DNA of 64,000 bases. Source: Anaerolineales bacterium (GTDB taxonomy: Bacteria > Chloroflexota > Anaerolineae > Anaerolineales > Villigracilaceae). The notes beneath the pieces are model-generated. The model was not told the origin of the DNA, did not search any database, and saw nothing but the letters and a program-made list of their open reading frames with translations. The DNA lies in contig JAGUZU010000051.1 of NCBI GenBank assembly GCA_020060625.1, positions 1 through 64,000 on the forward strand, in the 5' to 3' direction. Shown piece after piece: positions 31,360-40,536 of this stretch (positions are counted from its first letter, which is position 1; each line of letters begins with the position of its first letter). Both the position numbers and the translations under genes were made by a program.

Positions 31360-32289
31360 ATGAGTGACCGAATCGAAATATTTCATTACAAAGGGCAGAA
31401 AGCGGAGCGCCTCGACAAGTTCCTTGTGACATGCCTGCCGGAGTTTTCGCGCGCGCGTTTGCAAGGCTTGGTGGCGGACGGATTTGTTTTAGTGAACGGT
31501 GTTCCGGCGAAGAAATCCGGTCAGATGATCGAAGACGGGTTTGGGGTTGAAGTGCGTGTTCCGCCGCCCGTTCCGAGCGGACTTGTGGCGGAGGATATTC
31601 CGCTCGATATCATCTTTGAAAACGACGATTTGATCGTAGTCAACAAGCCTGCTGGCATGGTGGTTCATCCCGCGGCGGGACATGCCAGCGGCACGCTGGT
31701 CAATGCGGTGCTGGGATACGACCCCGATATGGAAGGCATTGGCGGCGAAGAACGCCCCGGTTTGGTCCACCGCCTCGATAAAGAGACCTCGGGCTTGATC
31801 GTACTGGCGAAGAATGAACAAGCCCACAACTGGCTGCAAGCTCAATTTCGCTTGCGGGAGGTGGAGAAGACCTATCTTGCACTGGTGGATGGAAAGCCGC
31901 CCACCCCGGCAGGTCGCGTGGAGGCTCCCATCGGGCGCGATCCAAGTCATCGAAAAAAGATGGCAATCGTCCATCCGGGCAAAGGACGCGAGGCGGTCAG
32001 TGAATATAAAACGGTCGAATCGTTCAGCGCGCATACGCTCTTGGAGTTTCATCCTCACACGGGGCGCACCCATCAGATACGATTGCATTGTCAGTTTCTG
32101 GGCTGTCCCATTGTAGGGGACACGGTGTATGGCAGGCGGAATCCAAGCGTGGACATAAGCCGTCATTTTTTGCACGCGTTTCGTTTGAAGATCATCCTGC
32201 CGGGTGAAACAAAGCCGCGTACCTTTGAAGCAGAATTGCCGGACGAATTGAAACAAGTCTTGGAGGAACTGAAACAACATGGCGCATGA
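31360..32289 (+). CDS. RluD-type 23S rRNA pseudouridine synthase
   Basis: A 309-residue RluA/RluC/RluD family enzyme. The N-terminal S4 domain (about 10-75, [22 protein letters not shown]) precedes the catalytic domain, with the nucleophilic Asp in [11 protein letters not shown] (about 140) and [11 protein letters not shown] (about 222). Order and length match RluD. The ATG at 31360 has no clear Shine-Dalgarno sequence; TTG 31345 is an alternative. It overlaps the ltaE start by 11 bp. Confidence 0.92.
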   Translation: MSDRIEIFHYKGQKAERLDKFLVTCLPEFSRARLQGLVADGFVLVNGVPAKKSGQMIEDGFGVEVRVPPPVPSGLVAEDIPLDIIFENDDLIVVNKPAGMVVHPAAGHASGTLVNAVLGYDPDMEGIGGEERPGLVHRLDKETSGLIVLAKNEQAHNWLQAQFRLREVEKTYLALVDGKPPTPAGRVEAPIGRDPSHRKKMAIVHPGKGREAVSEYKTVESFSAHTLLEFHPHTGRTHQIRLHCQFLGCPIVGDTVYGRRNPSVDISRHFLHAFRLKIILPGETKPRTFEAELPDELKQVLEELKQHGA

Positions 32290-33328
32290 AACGACGGATT
32301 ATGTGGATCTTCGTTCAGACACCGTCACCAAGCCCACGCCTGAAATGCGCGAAGCGATGGCGGAAGCCGATGTCGGCGATGACGTGTACATGGATGATCC
32401 CACTGTCAATAAATTACAGGAGAAAGCTGCCGACATGCTCGGCAAGGAAGACTCACTGTTTGTGCCTTCGGGGACGATGGGCAATTTGCTTGCCTTGCTG
32501 GTTCACTGTCAGCGCGGGGATGAGGTGATCGTCGGCGATCAATCACACATTTACATTAATGAAGCGGGCGGGATGTCTGCGCTGGGCGGGATTCATCCGC
32601 GCCCGATAGCGAATCAACGCGATGGAACGCTTCTGCTCGATGACATTCGCGCCTCGATCCAGACCGAGGACGTGCATCACACCATTACGCGACTCGTCTG
32701 CCTCGAGAACACGCAGAACGTCTGCGGCGGCGTTCCGCTGACGGTTGAATATACGCGGGAGGTGGGACGTATTGCAAAGGAGAACGGTCTGCTTTTGCAT
32801 ATAGACGGCGCGCGTATTTTCAATGCGGCGGCGGCTTTGGATGCGGATGTGAAGGAACTGGTGCAGCCTGCCGATTCAGTGATGTTTTGTTTAAGCAAGG
32901 GGTTGGCCGCGCCGGTCGGTTCGATGCTGGCGGGATCGAAAAAGTTCATCGCGCGGGCGCGTCACCTGCGGAAGATGTTGGGCGGGGGGATGCGGCAGGC
33001 GGGCGTGTTGGCGGCGGCGGGGTTGATCTCGCTGGAGAAGATGACGGGACGCCTTAAGCAGGATCATGCCCGGGCGAAGAGTCTGTATGAGGGGTTGAAG
33101 CAGGTTGGGGGCGTGAGGTTGGATGCGGCGCCTTCATCCAACATGGTGTATTTCGATCTTGCGGAGCATGTCTCATCGAGCGAGGATCAGATCGTCGCTC
33201 AAATGAAAAAACGCGGCGTGCTGGTGGATTGGGCGGGCCCGCGGCGCTTTCGCCTGGTGACGCATTATTGGGTGGACGATGCGGGGGTGAGCAAGTCTGT
33301 GGGGGCGTTTGCGGATATTTTGAAGTAG
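32279..33328 (+). CDS. ltaE: Low-specificity L-threonine aldolase
   Basis: A 349-residue fold-type I PLP enzyme that splits L-threonine or allo-threonine to glycine and acetaldehyde. [18 protein letters not shown] opens the protein. [13 protein letters not shown] and FVPSGTMGN bind PLP and phosphate. [11 protein letters not shown] holds the conserved Asp, and the PLP lysine is in [13 protein letters not shown] (about 206). It overlaps the rluD end, so it is co-translated with it. The next gene is convergent and begins two bases past the stop. Confidence 0.94.
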   Translation: MAHETTDYVDLRSDTVTKPTPEMREAMAEADVGDDVYMDDPTVNKLQEKAADMLGKEDSLFVPSGTMGNLLALLVHCQRGDEVIVGDQSHIYINEAGGMSALGGIHPRPIANQRDGTLLLDDIRASIQTEDVHHTITRLVCLENTQNVCGGVPLTVEYTREVGRIAKENGLLLHIDGARIFNAAAALDADVKELVQPADSVMFCLSKGLAAPVGSMLAGSKKFIARARHLRKMLGGGMRQAGVLAAAGLISLEKMTGRLKQDHARAKSLYEGLKQVGGVRLDAAPSSNMVYFDLAEHVSSSEDQIVAQMKKRGVLVDWAGPRRFRLVTHYWVDDAGVSKSVGAFADILK

Positions 33329-33330
33329 GG

Positions 33331-34869
33331 TTATTGCGCGGGCGCGGGTTCGACCTGGTCGCGTCCGCGTTCTTTGGCGATATAGAGTCGTTTGTCGGCG
33401 AGGTCTATCAGTTTTGTGACGTTGTCCGTTTCATCGGGAAATACGGCGATGCCCATGCTGATGGTGGGGACGGGAATGCCGGCGTGGTTGTCTTCGCTGA
33501 ATTTGAAGGATGCCAATGTTTCCCGGATGCGCTGCGCGGCGAGCAGCGCCTGCGCCGCGTCTGTTTTCGGAAGCGAGATGGCGAATTCCTCGCCGCCCCA
33601 GCGTCCGACCGCGTCCGCCTGTTTGATGTGTTTGCGAATGATGGCGCAAAGATTTACCAGGATTTTATCCCCGGTTGGATGCCCGAATGAATCGTTGTAT
33701 TGTTTGAAGTGGTCGATGTCGAGCATGATGAGGCTGAGTTTTTGATTTAGTGACTGGCAGGTTTCGGCTTGCTGATGCAGGGTCTGGATGAAGTAGCTGT
33801 GGTTGTAAACGCGGGTGAGGCTGTCCAGCCGGGCTTGCTCCTCCACCCAGGCGTGGTGGTAGGTGTTATCGAGCGCGAGCGCGGCGCGCTGCGCGATGTT
33901 CGAGAGCAATTCAAAGTCGCTGCGGTTGAAGGCGTTGGGGCGGTAGGATGCGATGGCGATGATCCCGTTTACATGACTGCCTTTCATGGGGACGCCCATC
34001 CAGGAGAGCGAGTCTTTGGGCTTGCCAATGGTGACGAGGATGACCCCTTCGGGGTCCGCGGCTTTTCTAAGGTCGGGCAGGAAGAGGGATTTTTGGTTTT
34101 TGATGACCCAGCCGGAGAGCGAGCCTTTCATGGCAAAACAGATGTCGTTGAAGTATTCGCCGTCGTCGTAGAAGAGTTGGGTGCGGATTTCGTCCCCATT
34201 TTGAATTCCGATGAAGTACGTGTCGGCGTTCAATGCGTTTTGGAGGGCGGCATCCAGGAGGGAGATCAATTGCTTCGTTTCGATGGTCGAGACAATTTGT
34301 TTGCTGATCTCGTTGACCGTTTCGAGCCGGTTCATCTGTCTCTTTGAAATGATCTTCAACTGTTGTATGGTCTCCGCTGTGATGACGGAGCCGATGATGA
34401 ACCCGGCGTGGATGATCCAATTGCTTAGGGGGATGTCGTCAATGATGTGTCTTGCGAAGTTGGTGGTGTAAACGATGGCGATCAACGTATAAGCAGGACC
34501 GCGGTCCGAAATGACCGCCGCCGACAACGTGGCGATGAATACCAGGGTGAAGACCAGATATTCGAGCTCATGCCCGACAAATGCCGAGAGCGCCCCAATG
34601 CCGATGCCGCCGATGACGGCGTTGAGCCATGTATATAGCAATTTGTCTGGAAAGGTATTGTAGACCCAATAATAAAAGCCAATGTATGCGCAGCCGCCGA
34701 TGCCATAGGCGAAGAGGATGGACTTGAAGATCAGATTCGATTCGGGGTAGGTCAGGAGCGCTGCGGCAACGATCAACAGCAAATTGATCATCCCGGCAAT
34801 CAGCGCCGGAAAGATGGATACGATATTTTCCTGGGGATCATACCCGAAGCGATTCGAATCCTTGTTCAT
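33331..34869 (-). CDS. Membrane GAF-GGDEF diguanylate cyclase
   Basis: A 512-residue protein with five to six N-terminal hydrophobic segments (about 18-160), then a GAF domain (about 195-345) and a GGDEF domain (about 350-510). The active-site motif is intact: GRWGGEEFAI (near 423), with SLIMLDIDHFKQYNDSFGH upstream. The inhibitory-site position five residues before the motif reads KQAD rather than RxxD, so product inhibition through the I-site is not expected. Its ATG lies two bases after the HD-GYP stop, which suggests translational coupling of a c-di-GMP-making and a c-di-GMP-cleaving enzyme. Confidence 0.94.
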   Translation of the reverse strand: MNKDSNRFGYDPQENIVSIFPALIAGMINLLLIVAAALLTYPESNLIFKSILFAYGIGGCAYIGFYYWVYNTFPDKLLYTWLNAVIGGIGIGALSAFVGHELEYLVFTLVFIATLSAAVISDRGPAYTLIAIVYTTNFARHIIDDIPLSNWIIHAGFIIGSVITAETIQQLKIISKRQMNRLETVNEISKQIVSTIETKQLISLLDAALQNALNADTYFIGIQNGDEIRTQLFYDDGEYFNDICFAMKGSLSGWVIKNQKSLFLPDLRKAADPEGVILVTIGKPKDSLSWMGVPMKGSHVNGIIAIASYRPNAFNRSDFELLSNIAQRAALALDNTYHHAWVEEQARLDSLTRVYNHSYFIQTLHQQAETCQSLNQKLSLIMLDIDHFKQYNDSFGHPTGDKILVNLCAIIRKHIKQADAVGRWGGEEFAISLPKTDAAQALLAAQRIRETLASFKFSEDNHAGIPVPTISMGIAVFPDETDNVTKLIDLADKRLYIAKERGRDQVEPAPAQ

Positions 34870-34871
34870 GG

Positions 34872-37800
34872 TTATTCTTGAATCAACATGCCGGTTTTAT
34901 CTTCCGCGATCATTTTTTCAAAGGTGTTGACAATGTTCGGGTCGAACAATATCCCGGCTTGTTCGCGGATGTATTGAAGCGCTTCATCAACCGATACTTT
35001 TTTCCGATAGGGACGATCGCTAATGAGCGCGTCGAAGGCATCCACCACGGCGAACACGCGGGCTAGAATGGGGATTTGTTCATTTTGCAGTCCTTCGGGA
35101 TACCCTGAACCGTCCCAGCGTTCCTGGTGATAGCGAATGAGGGGGATCGTATCCTCCAGGAACGGAATCCCTTCCACTATTTTCGCCCCGATATTCGGAT
35201 GCAACTTCATGATTTCCCATTCCGCCCCGCTGAGGGGACCCGGTTTATGGAGAATGGAATCGCTTATGCCTATTTTGCCGATGTCGTGCAGGAGCGAGCC
35301 GCGTTCCAATACCTTTAGCTGCTCTTGCGAGTAGCCGAGGGTTTCGCCGAGTTTCACTGCAAGCTGGCTAACGCGGATGCTGTGTCCCTCTGTTTCGCGG
35401 TCGCGGGCATCCAGTGCGGAGATAAGCGATGCAAGCGTTTGGTCGTAGGTCGCCTCCAAGGTGTTGTACGCGGTCTTGAGTTCCGCGGCTTGACGGCGCG
35501 ATTCCACAAGCAGGAGAGACCTTTCAAGCGCAATGGCAGCCTGATTAACCAGCGCCTGCAAATCGCTTGGGTTCGTGGCGGTGTTGCCTTTTGGATCATC
35601 CGGCGTGTCCATCCAAATTGCGCCGTACTTGCGGAAGGGGGTCTGGATCGGCAGGCAGGTTCTGATGGCGGATTGTCCCTGTGAAAGATAGATCATCTGC
35701 CCCGTTTCCATTGCGTCTTCGATAAGTTTCATGGGATGTTCGGTTTCGGTATTCCCGCCGATCCCGTTCACCTTTACATCGGCGGCAATGATCCCATTTG
35801 TATCGAAGAGCATGATGCCAGTGACGGCGCTTTTTGCCAGTTTATGGGCGGTCTGCGCGATGTCGGTTGCGGCTTCCTCCAAATTTTCAGCTTGGATGAT
35901 CTGGTTGCTAAGGCGGTAGAGCAGGGACGTGATCCGCAGGGAGGCGCGTAGTTCCTGTTGAAGCCAGGTGCTTTCGAACGCGCCCGCAGTCTGGATGGAC
36001 AATAATTCCGCCAGGGACTCGTCGTTTTCCGTGAAAAAGACCTCGCTTTGTTTTCCAAACGCAAAAATTGCGCCAATATTCATGTTGTGCCAGCGGATCG
36101 GTATCACAAGCATGCTTCGGAGACCTGCGTTGTCTATCATCAAATGGGAGGTGGTTGCGTATTTTCTGACATCCCTTACGCGAAAGGGTTTTGCGGCATG
36201 GAGCGCCATCGCCAGCAATGCCGCGGAATTTGTGGAACGCTCCAGCGATTCCATGAGGTGGGGAGCATTGCCGGATGACGAACTTTGGGTGAAATTCCTT
36301 TCCTGCCCCAGTTGAATGTGTACGTATGTGAAGCGGGCTCTTAGGATCTCCCGCGCAATCGAAGCGACTTCCTGCGCGGTGGATTCCGGCTCCACCATGG
36401 ATGAAAGTTGACTGCCCGCCTGGATGAGATCCATCAGCCTTTGCTGATAACCGGAGCGTTCCCAGGCGCGGGTTAATTCCGCCGCCGCCGCCTCCGCCAG
36501 TCCAATATCGATGCTGCTAAAGGCGTTTGGGTCTTCCTTGTTGAGAACAATCGCGCCGTTGACATGCCCGTTGAAGATCAGGGGGATGACAACGGCGGAT
36601 CGGTTGTTTTCGCCTTTGAATAGGATGTAATCGGCGTCCAGTTTGATGTCGTTGACGATTTGTGTTTTTCTCTGGCGGAACGCTCGTCCGATCATGCCAT
36701 CCGAAGCCTTTTGCCGGTATCCGGCAGGAATCAGCCCGGTCTGGTTTCCCGCAGCCGTGAGAAGCATGAACTCTTTTTTCTCCGGTTCATGCACGTAAAT
36801 GCAGGCAAGGGAACAATTCAAGGCGCGTTCCAGCGTGTTGACTGCCAGCTGCGCCGAGACGGGCTGGTCCAATTGGTTTTCCAACTGTTGGCTTAATTCC
36901 ATGAGAAGGGTCAATTGAGCGTTGCGTTTTTTTTCATTCGTCAACTGCCGTTCGAGCGCTTCAATCTGGTCTTCCTGCGCGATCAGGCGTATGCGGATGC
37001 CCTCGCGCGTCATCGTAAAGGGCTTTAAGTACCTTGCCAGCCTCGCGCTCCAGGGGGATGGATGACCGCTCTCTTCCGAACCTGCCGTCTTTTCGACCTC
37101 TTCGCCGGTATCGGTCAATTCCTGCATCAGACCGTTGACGGTCATCACAATCGTGATGACCTCGTAATAGATTACCGATGTTACAAAAGTAAAGAACAAA
37201 AATGTTGCCTGCCGCGCGGCTTGGATCGCGGGCGCTTCGTCCACAAGCAGGTTCTCGGCTGCAAACAGCAAAAAACTCAGAAAAACCAGCAGGGCGACCT
37301 CGATGGTGGTGGCGACCATGATCGCCCTGCGCCCCAAAATATCGCCTTCCGGCAGCCGCAGGCGGTTCCAGGGAAGAAAGTCATTTAAAAGAACCATCAC
37401 AATCACTGCGAGCGGCGCGATGAGGTTGGCGCCATAGTCGGATGGGATGAAAACAAAACACCATGCCGCCCAGGGAAGGGCTTGCAGCCGCAACAGGGTT
37501 TTTCCATACCTGACCGATGGAACGATGGTGATGCTTGCGCCAATGAAAGCAAATAGGAGAAACCCAATCGAAAGATAGGGGACATAGGCGGCTAAGGGAA
37601 CTTGTTCAAGACCGATGGTTGAAACCGCCAGATGGATTCCGACAGAAAAACCGATCAGGGAAAATGTCAGGTTAAGCAGGTCAACATGTTTGAACCGGTT
37701 TACAGGCGATAAAATGAACGCCAGCTGCATCACCCCTGTAAATAAAAGAATAGCCCCTTCCATGAAATATTCGTTTTGTTGATAGACTCTTGCCAAAACG

Positions 37801-38045
37801 ATCAACAGCAGGATGGAAAGCCCCTGTACGAGACGCACCCGCTTTTGAGAAACACGCATCACCGAGACGATTTGTAAAGACAACGCAGCCGCAAAGCAGG
37901 CTCCCCCAAGAAGGATAAAAACCCAATTCACCGGGTTTGTTATTGAAATTTGAAGATGGGCGGGAACCAGCAGAAGATTTGCCCCAATCCCCCCCAAGAG
38001 CAGCGACGCGAACACGTTTAAGTTGTTCTCAGAAGGATGCTTCAT
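34872..38045 (-). CDS. Membrane multi-GAF HD-GYP phosphodiesterase
   Basis: A 1057-residue protein (from ATG 38045; ATG 38111 is an upstream option). Eight or nine hydrophobic segments (about 10-300) precede a coiled-coil linker and three GAF domains. A C-terminal HD-GYP domain hydrolyses c-di-GMP. The metal-binding motifs are intact: RGSLLHDIGKIG (about 915) and RYHQERWDGSGYPEG (about 975), with DRPYRKKVS following. It is the first gene of a two-gene unit with the diguanylate cyclase. The ligands are unknown. Confidence 0.93.
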   Translation of the reverse strand: MKHPSENNLNVFASLLLGGIGANLLLVPAHLQISITNPVNWVFILLGGACFAAALSLQIVSVMRVSQKRVRLVQGLSILLLIVLARVYQQNEYFMEGAILLFTGVMQLAFILSPVNRFKHVDLLNLTFSLIGFSVGIHLAVSTIGLEQVPLAAYVPYLSIGFLLFAFIGASITIVPSVRYGKTLLRLQALPWAAWCFVFIPSDYGANLIAPLAVIVMVLLNDFLPWNRLRLPEGDILGRRAIMVATTIEVALLVFLSFLLFAAENLLVDEAPAIQAARQATFLFFTFVTSVIYYEVITIVMTVNGLMQELTDTGEEVEKTAGSEESGHPSPWSARLARYLKPFTMTREGIRIRLIAQEDQIEALERQLTNEKKRNAQLTLLMELSQQLENQLDQPVSAQLAVNTLERALNCSLACIYVHEPEKKEFMLLTAAGNQTGLIPAGYRQKASDGMIGRAFRQRKTQIVNDIKLDADYILFKGENNRSAVVIPLIFNGHVNGAIVLNKEDPNAFSSIDIGLAEAAAAELTRAWERSGYQQRLMDLIQAGSQLSSMVEPESTAQEVASIAREILRARFTYVHIQLGQERNFTQSSSSGNAPHLMESLERSTNSAALLAMALHAAKPFRVRDVRKYATTSHLMIDNAGLRSMLVIPIRWHNMNIGAIFAFGKQSEVFFTENDESLAELLSIQTAGAFESTWLQQELRASLRITSLLYRLSNQIIQAENLEEAATDIAQTAHKLAKSAVTGIMLFDTNGIIAADVKVNGIGGNTETEHPMKLIEDAMETGQMIYLSQGQSAIRTCLPIQTPFRKYGAIWMDTPDDPKGNTATNPSDLQALVNQAAIALERSLLLVESRRQAAELKTAYNTLEATYDQTLASLISALDARDRETEGHSIRVSQLAVKLGETLGYSQEQLKVLERGSLLHDIGKIGISDSILHKPGPLSGAEWEIMKLHPNIGAKIVEGIPFLEDTIPLIRYHQERWDGSGYPEGLQNEQIPILARVFAVVDAFDALISDRPYRKKVSVDEALQYIREQAGILFDPNIVNTFEKMIAEDKTGMLIQE

Positions 38046-38165
38046 TTGAGTCGAAGGATAGCATAAGAGCCGATTTTTATCTACCTCTCCGGATTTACAG
38101 ATTGGGAGCATTTAAATGTTGTAGATTCTTTCCCAAAATTCACTCTGTACAAATTTCCAAAATGA

Positions 38166-38229
38166 ACCGCCAAGTCGCCAAGAACGCGAAGAAAAAGAAG
38201 AAACTTGGCGGCTTGGCGTCCTTGGCGGT
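38166..38229. repeat. Dispersed inverted repeat upstream of the PNP gene
   Basis: ACCGCCAAG...CTTGGCGGT are perfect outer arms, with GCCAAG/CTTGGC inside. It lies in the 350-bp gap between the HD-GYP gene and the PNP gene. The rest of that gap has a TATAAT near 38325 and a leader of about 65 nt before ATG 38398. Confidence 0.65.
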
Positions 38230-38397
38230 AAAAAAACGAAAAATGTTCTGATAGGCGATTCTACAGAATCTGAATGCTCCCTACAGCTTTGACATCGCGT
38301 CGTAAAAGCGGTGATGATTTCTGATATAATCCCATCGCAAGTTGGCTTTTAATGGGGGAGCGGCCGGTTGCTAATAAAACGCTGACAGGTATTCACA

Positions 38398-39234
38398 ATG
38401 CAAAATTTTATTTCCCTTGCTCAAATTGACGAAATCGCCCAAAAGATCAGGAATCAAATCTCCATACAACCCATCGTGGGAATCACCCTCGGCTCCGGGC
38501 TTAACGATCTGGCTGATTCTGTCCAGAAAGCGATTCACGTCCCCTACAGCGACCTGCCCAACTTCCCGGTCTCGACGGTTCAGGGGCATGTGGGACGTTT
38601 TGTGATCGGCGAACTCGAAGGCAAACCCGTCCTCGTCATGCAGGGGCGGGTGCATTTCTACGAAGGTTATACGATGGGACAGGTCACCCTGCCTGTGCGG
38701 GTCATGCAAAGACTTGGCATCCAGAACTTCTTTGTCACAAACGCTGCTGGCGGCGTCAACCCCGATTTTGTCCCCGGCGACGTAATGCTCATTACCGACC
38801 AGTTGAACATCGCCGGCATGGCGGGCATGACCCCGCTCATGGGACCCAACCTGGATGAAATTGGTCCCCGTTTCCCCGACATGAGCCGCCCCTATGATTA
38901 TGAATATGGCGACCTTGCGGGCAAGGTCGCGCGTGAAAATGGAATCACCCTGCGCGAAGGCGTTTACGTTGGCTTGAGCGGACCTTCCTTCGAGTCGCCC
39001 GCTGATTTGCGCTTCCTGCGCATGGCTGGCGCGGACGCGGTGGGCATGTCCACCGTGCCGGAGGTGATCGTTGCGCGGCATGGCAATATGCGCGTGCTGG
39101 GTCTTTCCGGGATCAGCAACAAGGCAAACCTGGATGGTTCCACAATGACAACTCACGAAGAGGTGATTGAAGCGGGTAAGGTGATCACCCCCAAGATCGA
39201 AACCATCATCCGCGGCGTGTTGCGCAGTTTGTGA
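38398..39234 (+). CDS. Purine nucleoside phosphorylase
   Basis: A 278-residue trimeric-type purine nucleoside phosphorylase or MTAP relative, which splits (deoxy)ribonucleosides to base and sugar phosphate. Visible motifs are GITLGSGLNDLAD (about 22-34), QGRVHFYEGY (about 81-90), TNAAGGVNPDF (about 114-124), GPSFESPADLRFL and VGMSTVPEVIVARHGNM. The latter two match PNP purine-site and phosphate-site regions. The leader sequence shows no obvious purine riboswitch. Confidence 0.92.
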   Translation: MQNFISLAQIDEIAQKIRNQISIQPIVGITLGSGLNDLADSVQKAIHVPYSDLPNFPVSTVQGHVGRFVIGELEGKPVLVMQGRVHFYEGYTMGQVTLPVRVMQRLGIQNFFVTNAAGGVNPDFVPGDVMLITDQLNIAGMAGMTPLMGPNLDEIGPRFPDMSRPYDYEYGDLAGKVARENGITLREGVYVGLSGPSFESPADLRFLRMAGADAVGMSTVPEVIVARHGNMRVLGLSGISNKANLDGSTMTTHEEVIEAGKVITPKIETIIRGVLRSL

Positions 39235-39246
39235 CCAAACTCCTGA

Positions 39247-39927
39247 ATGACGGAATTTTACAATTTCCTCGCCTCTTTTGAGGCGCTGATTTATATCGTC
39301 CTCGCAATCGGCGGGATGTTTGCCTTTCGCTGGTTATGGCGTTCCTGGCGTGAATGGCGGATCGCCGTATTCAGCCTGGAACGGGAATTCTCCGCCCGTC
39401 GTCTCGGGCATTCCATTGCAATCTCCGCCCTTATCGTCATTCTCTTTTGCGCCGAATTCTTCATGGCATCCTTTGTGATTCCCGGACTGCCGGCGGAATT
39501 TTTCATCGCCACGCCCACCTTGGATTTGATCTCCACGCCCACTGGAACGCTTTCAGCAGATGTCATGACCCAGTTTGCGGGCGTCGTCCCTGGAACGCCC
39601 CTTGCAAATTCGGGCGGTTGCGTCCCCGGGCAGGTTGCGTTGACGTTTCCCGAATCCGGCGACGAAATACGAGGCGCCATCGAACTCACCGGGACGGTGA
39701 ACATCGCAAATTTTGGCTTCTATAAATATGAAGTCGCTCCATCCGGCGGCGATGTTTGGGCGACGATTGCGGCGGGAGGCTCCGTGGTGGTCAATGGCTC
39801 TCTTGGGCGTTGGGATACGACCGCATTGACCCCCGGCGATTACCAATTACGGCTCGTGGTTGTGGATAACCAGGGCGTGGAACTGCCCGCGTGTATCGTT
39901 CCGGTGCGCGTAATACCCGTTCAATAG
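39247..39927 (+). CDS. Two-helix membrane protein with extracellular beta domain
   Basis: A 226-residue protein 12 nt after the PNP stop. Hydrophobic segments lie at about 11-29 and 55-78. A Thr/Pro-rich linker leads to a C-terminal domain (about 115-226) with QVALTFPESGDEIRGAIELTGTV and GDYQLRLVVVDNQGVELPACIVPVRV, an Ig-like or fibronectin-like beta-sandwich outside the membrane. Two cysteines (in GGCVPG and PACIV) could form a disulfide. The family was not recognised. Confidence 0.75.
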   Translation: MTEFYNFLASFEALIYIVLAIGGMFAFRWLWRSWREWRIAVFSLEREFSARRLGHSIAISALIVILFCAEFFMASFVIPGLPAEFFIATPTLDLISTPTGTLSADVMTQFAGVVPGTPLANSGGCVPGQVALTFPESGDEIRGAIELTGTVNIANFGFYKYEVAPSGGDVWATIAAGGSVVVNGSLGRWDTTALTPGDYQLRLVVVDNQGVELPACIVPVRVIPVQ

Positions 39928-39944
39928 GATTCTTTGGATTTATC

Positions 39945-40484
39945 ATGTCTGAAATTCAGATTCGACCCACTGTTGCCACCGATCTTTCCCGATTGATGGC
40001 GTTCGATCATTCCACAAAAAGCGACGCCGTCTGGCAGTTGGAACTTCGCCGCGATGCCGGTCAGGTGAACGCCTCCTTTCGTGAAGTGCGTTTGCCGCGT
40101 TCGGTTTCGGTTGAGTATCCGCACAATCCTTTTGCGCTTGCCGATGATTGGGTGAGGAAGTCCATGATGTACACGGCTGTGATCGGCGGCGACCCGGTTG
40201 GGTACATCGGTCTGCTCGAACGTGGAGCCGCTTCGGTGGCGTGGATTACGGACCTCGTTGTGGACGTCTCGCATCGCCGCCGCGGCGTGGGATATGCCCT
40301 GGTGTCCGCCGGACAGGCTTGGGCGGAGTCCAGAGCGCATCATCGTCTTATCATGGAAACGCAGTCGAAAAACCTGCCTGCCATCCGTCTGGCGCAAAAA
40401 TTCGGTTTCGAGTTCTGCGGGTATAATGACCATTATTACGTCAATCGAGATGTCGCTTTGTTCTTTGCGAAAGCGTTGAAATGA
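39945..40484 (+). CDS. GNAT-family N-acetyltransferase
   Basis: A 179-residue acetyltransferase from ATG 39945. MSEIQIRPTVATDLSRLM opens the fold, VAWITDLVVDVSHRRRGVGYALVSAG (about 104-129) is the acetyl-CoA loop, and METQSKNLPAIRLAQKFGFEFCG gives the last strand and helix. It resembles RimI-like or aminoglycoside-type GNATs. The substrate is unknown. It is followed by a 52-bp gap and the membrane sensor gene. Confidence 0.87.
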   Translation: MSEIQIRPTVATDLSRLMAFDHSTKSDAVWQLELRRDAGQVNASFREVRLPRSVSVEYPHNPFALADDWVRKSMMYTAVIGGDPVGYIGLLERGAASVAWITDLVVDVSHRRRGVGYALVSAGQAWAESRAHHRLIMETQSKNLPAIRLAQKFGFEFCGYNDHYYVNRDVALFFAKALK

Positions 40485-40536
40485 GTTCATCGGCATTTAC
40501 TGCCTTGTTTTAAATCGTTTATTTGGAAGGGCTTGT

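Noticed and set aside
38240-38397. Purine riboswitch before the PNP gene
   Set aside because: The leader after the TATAAT is only about 65 nt and no purine aptamer core was recognised.
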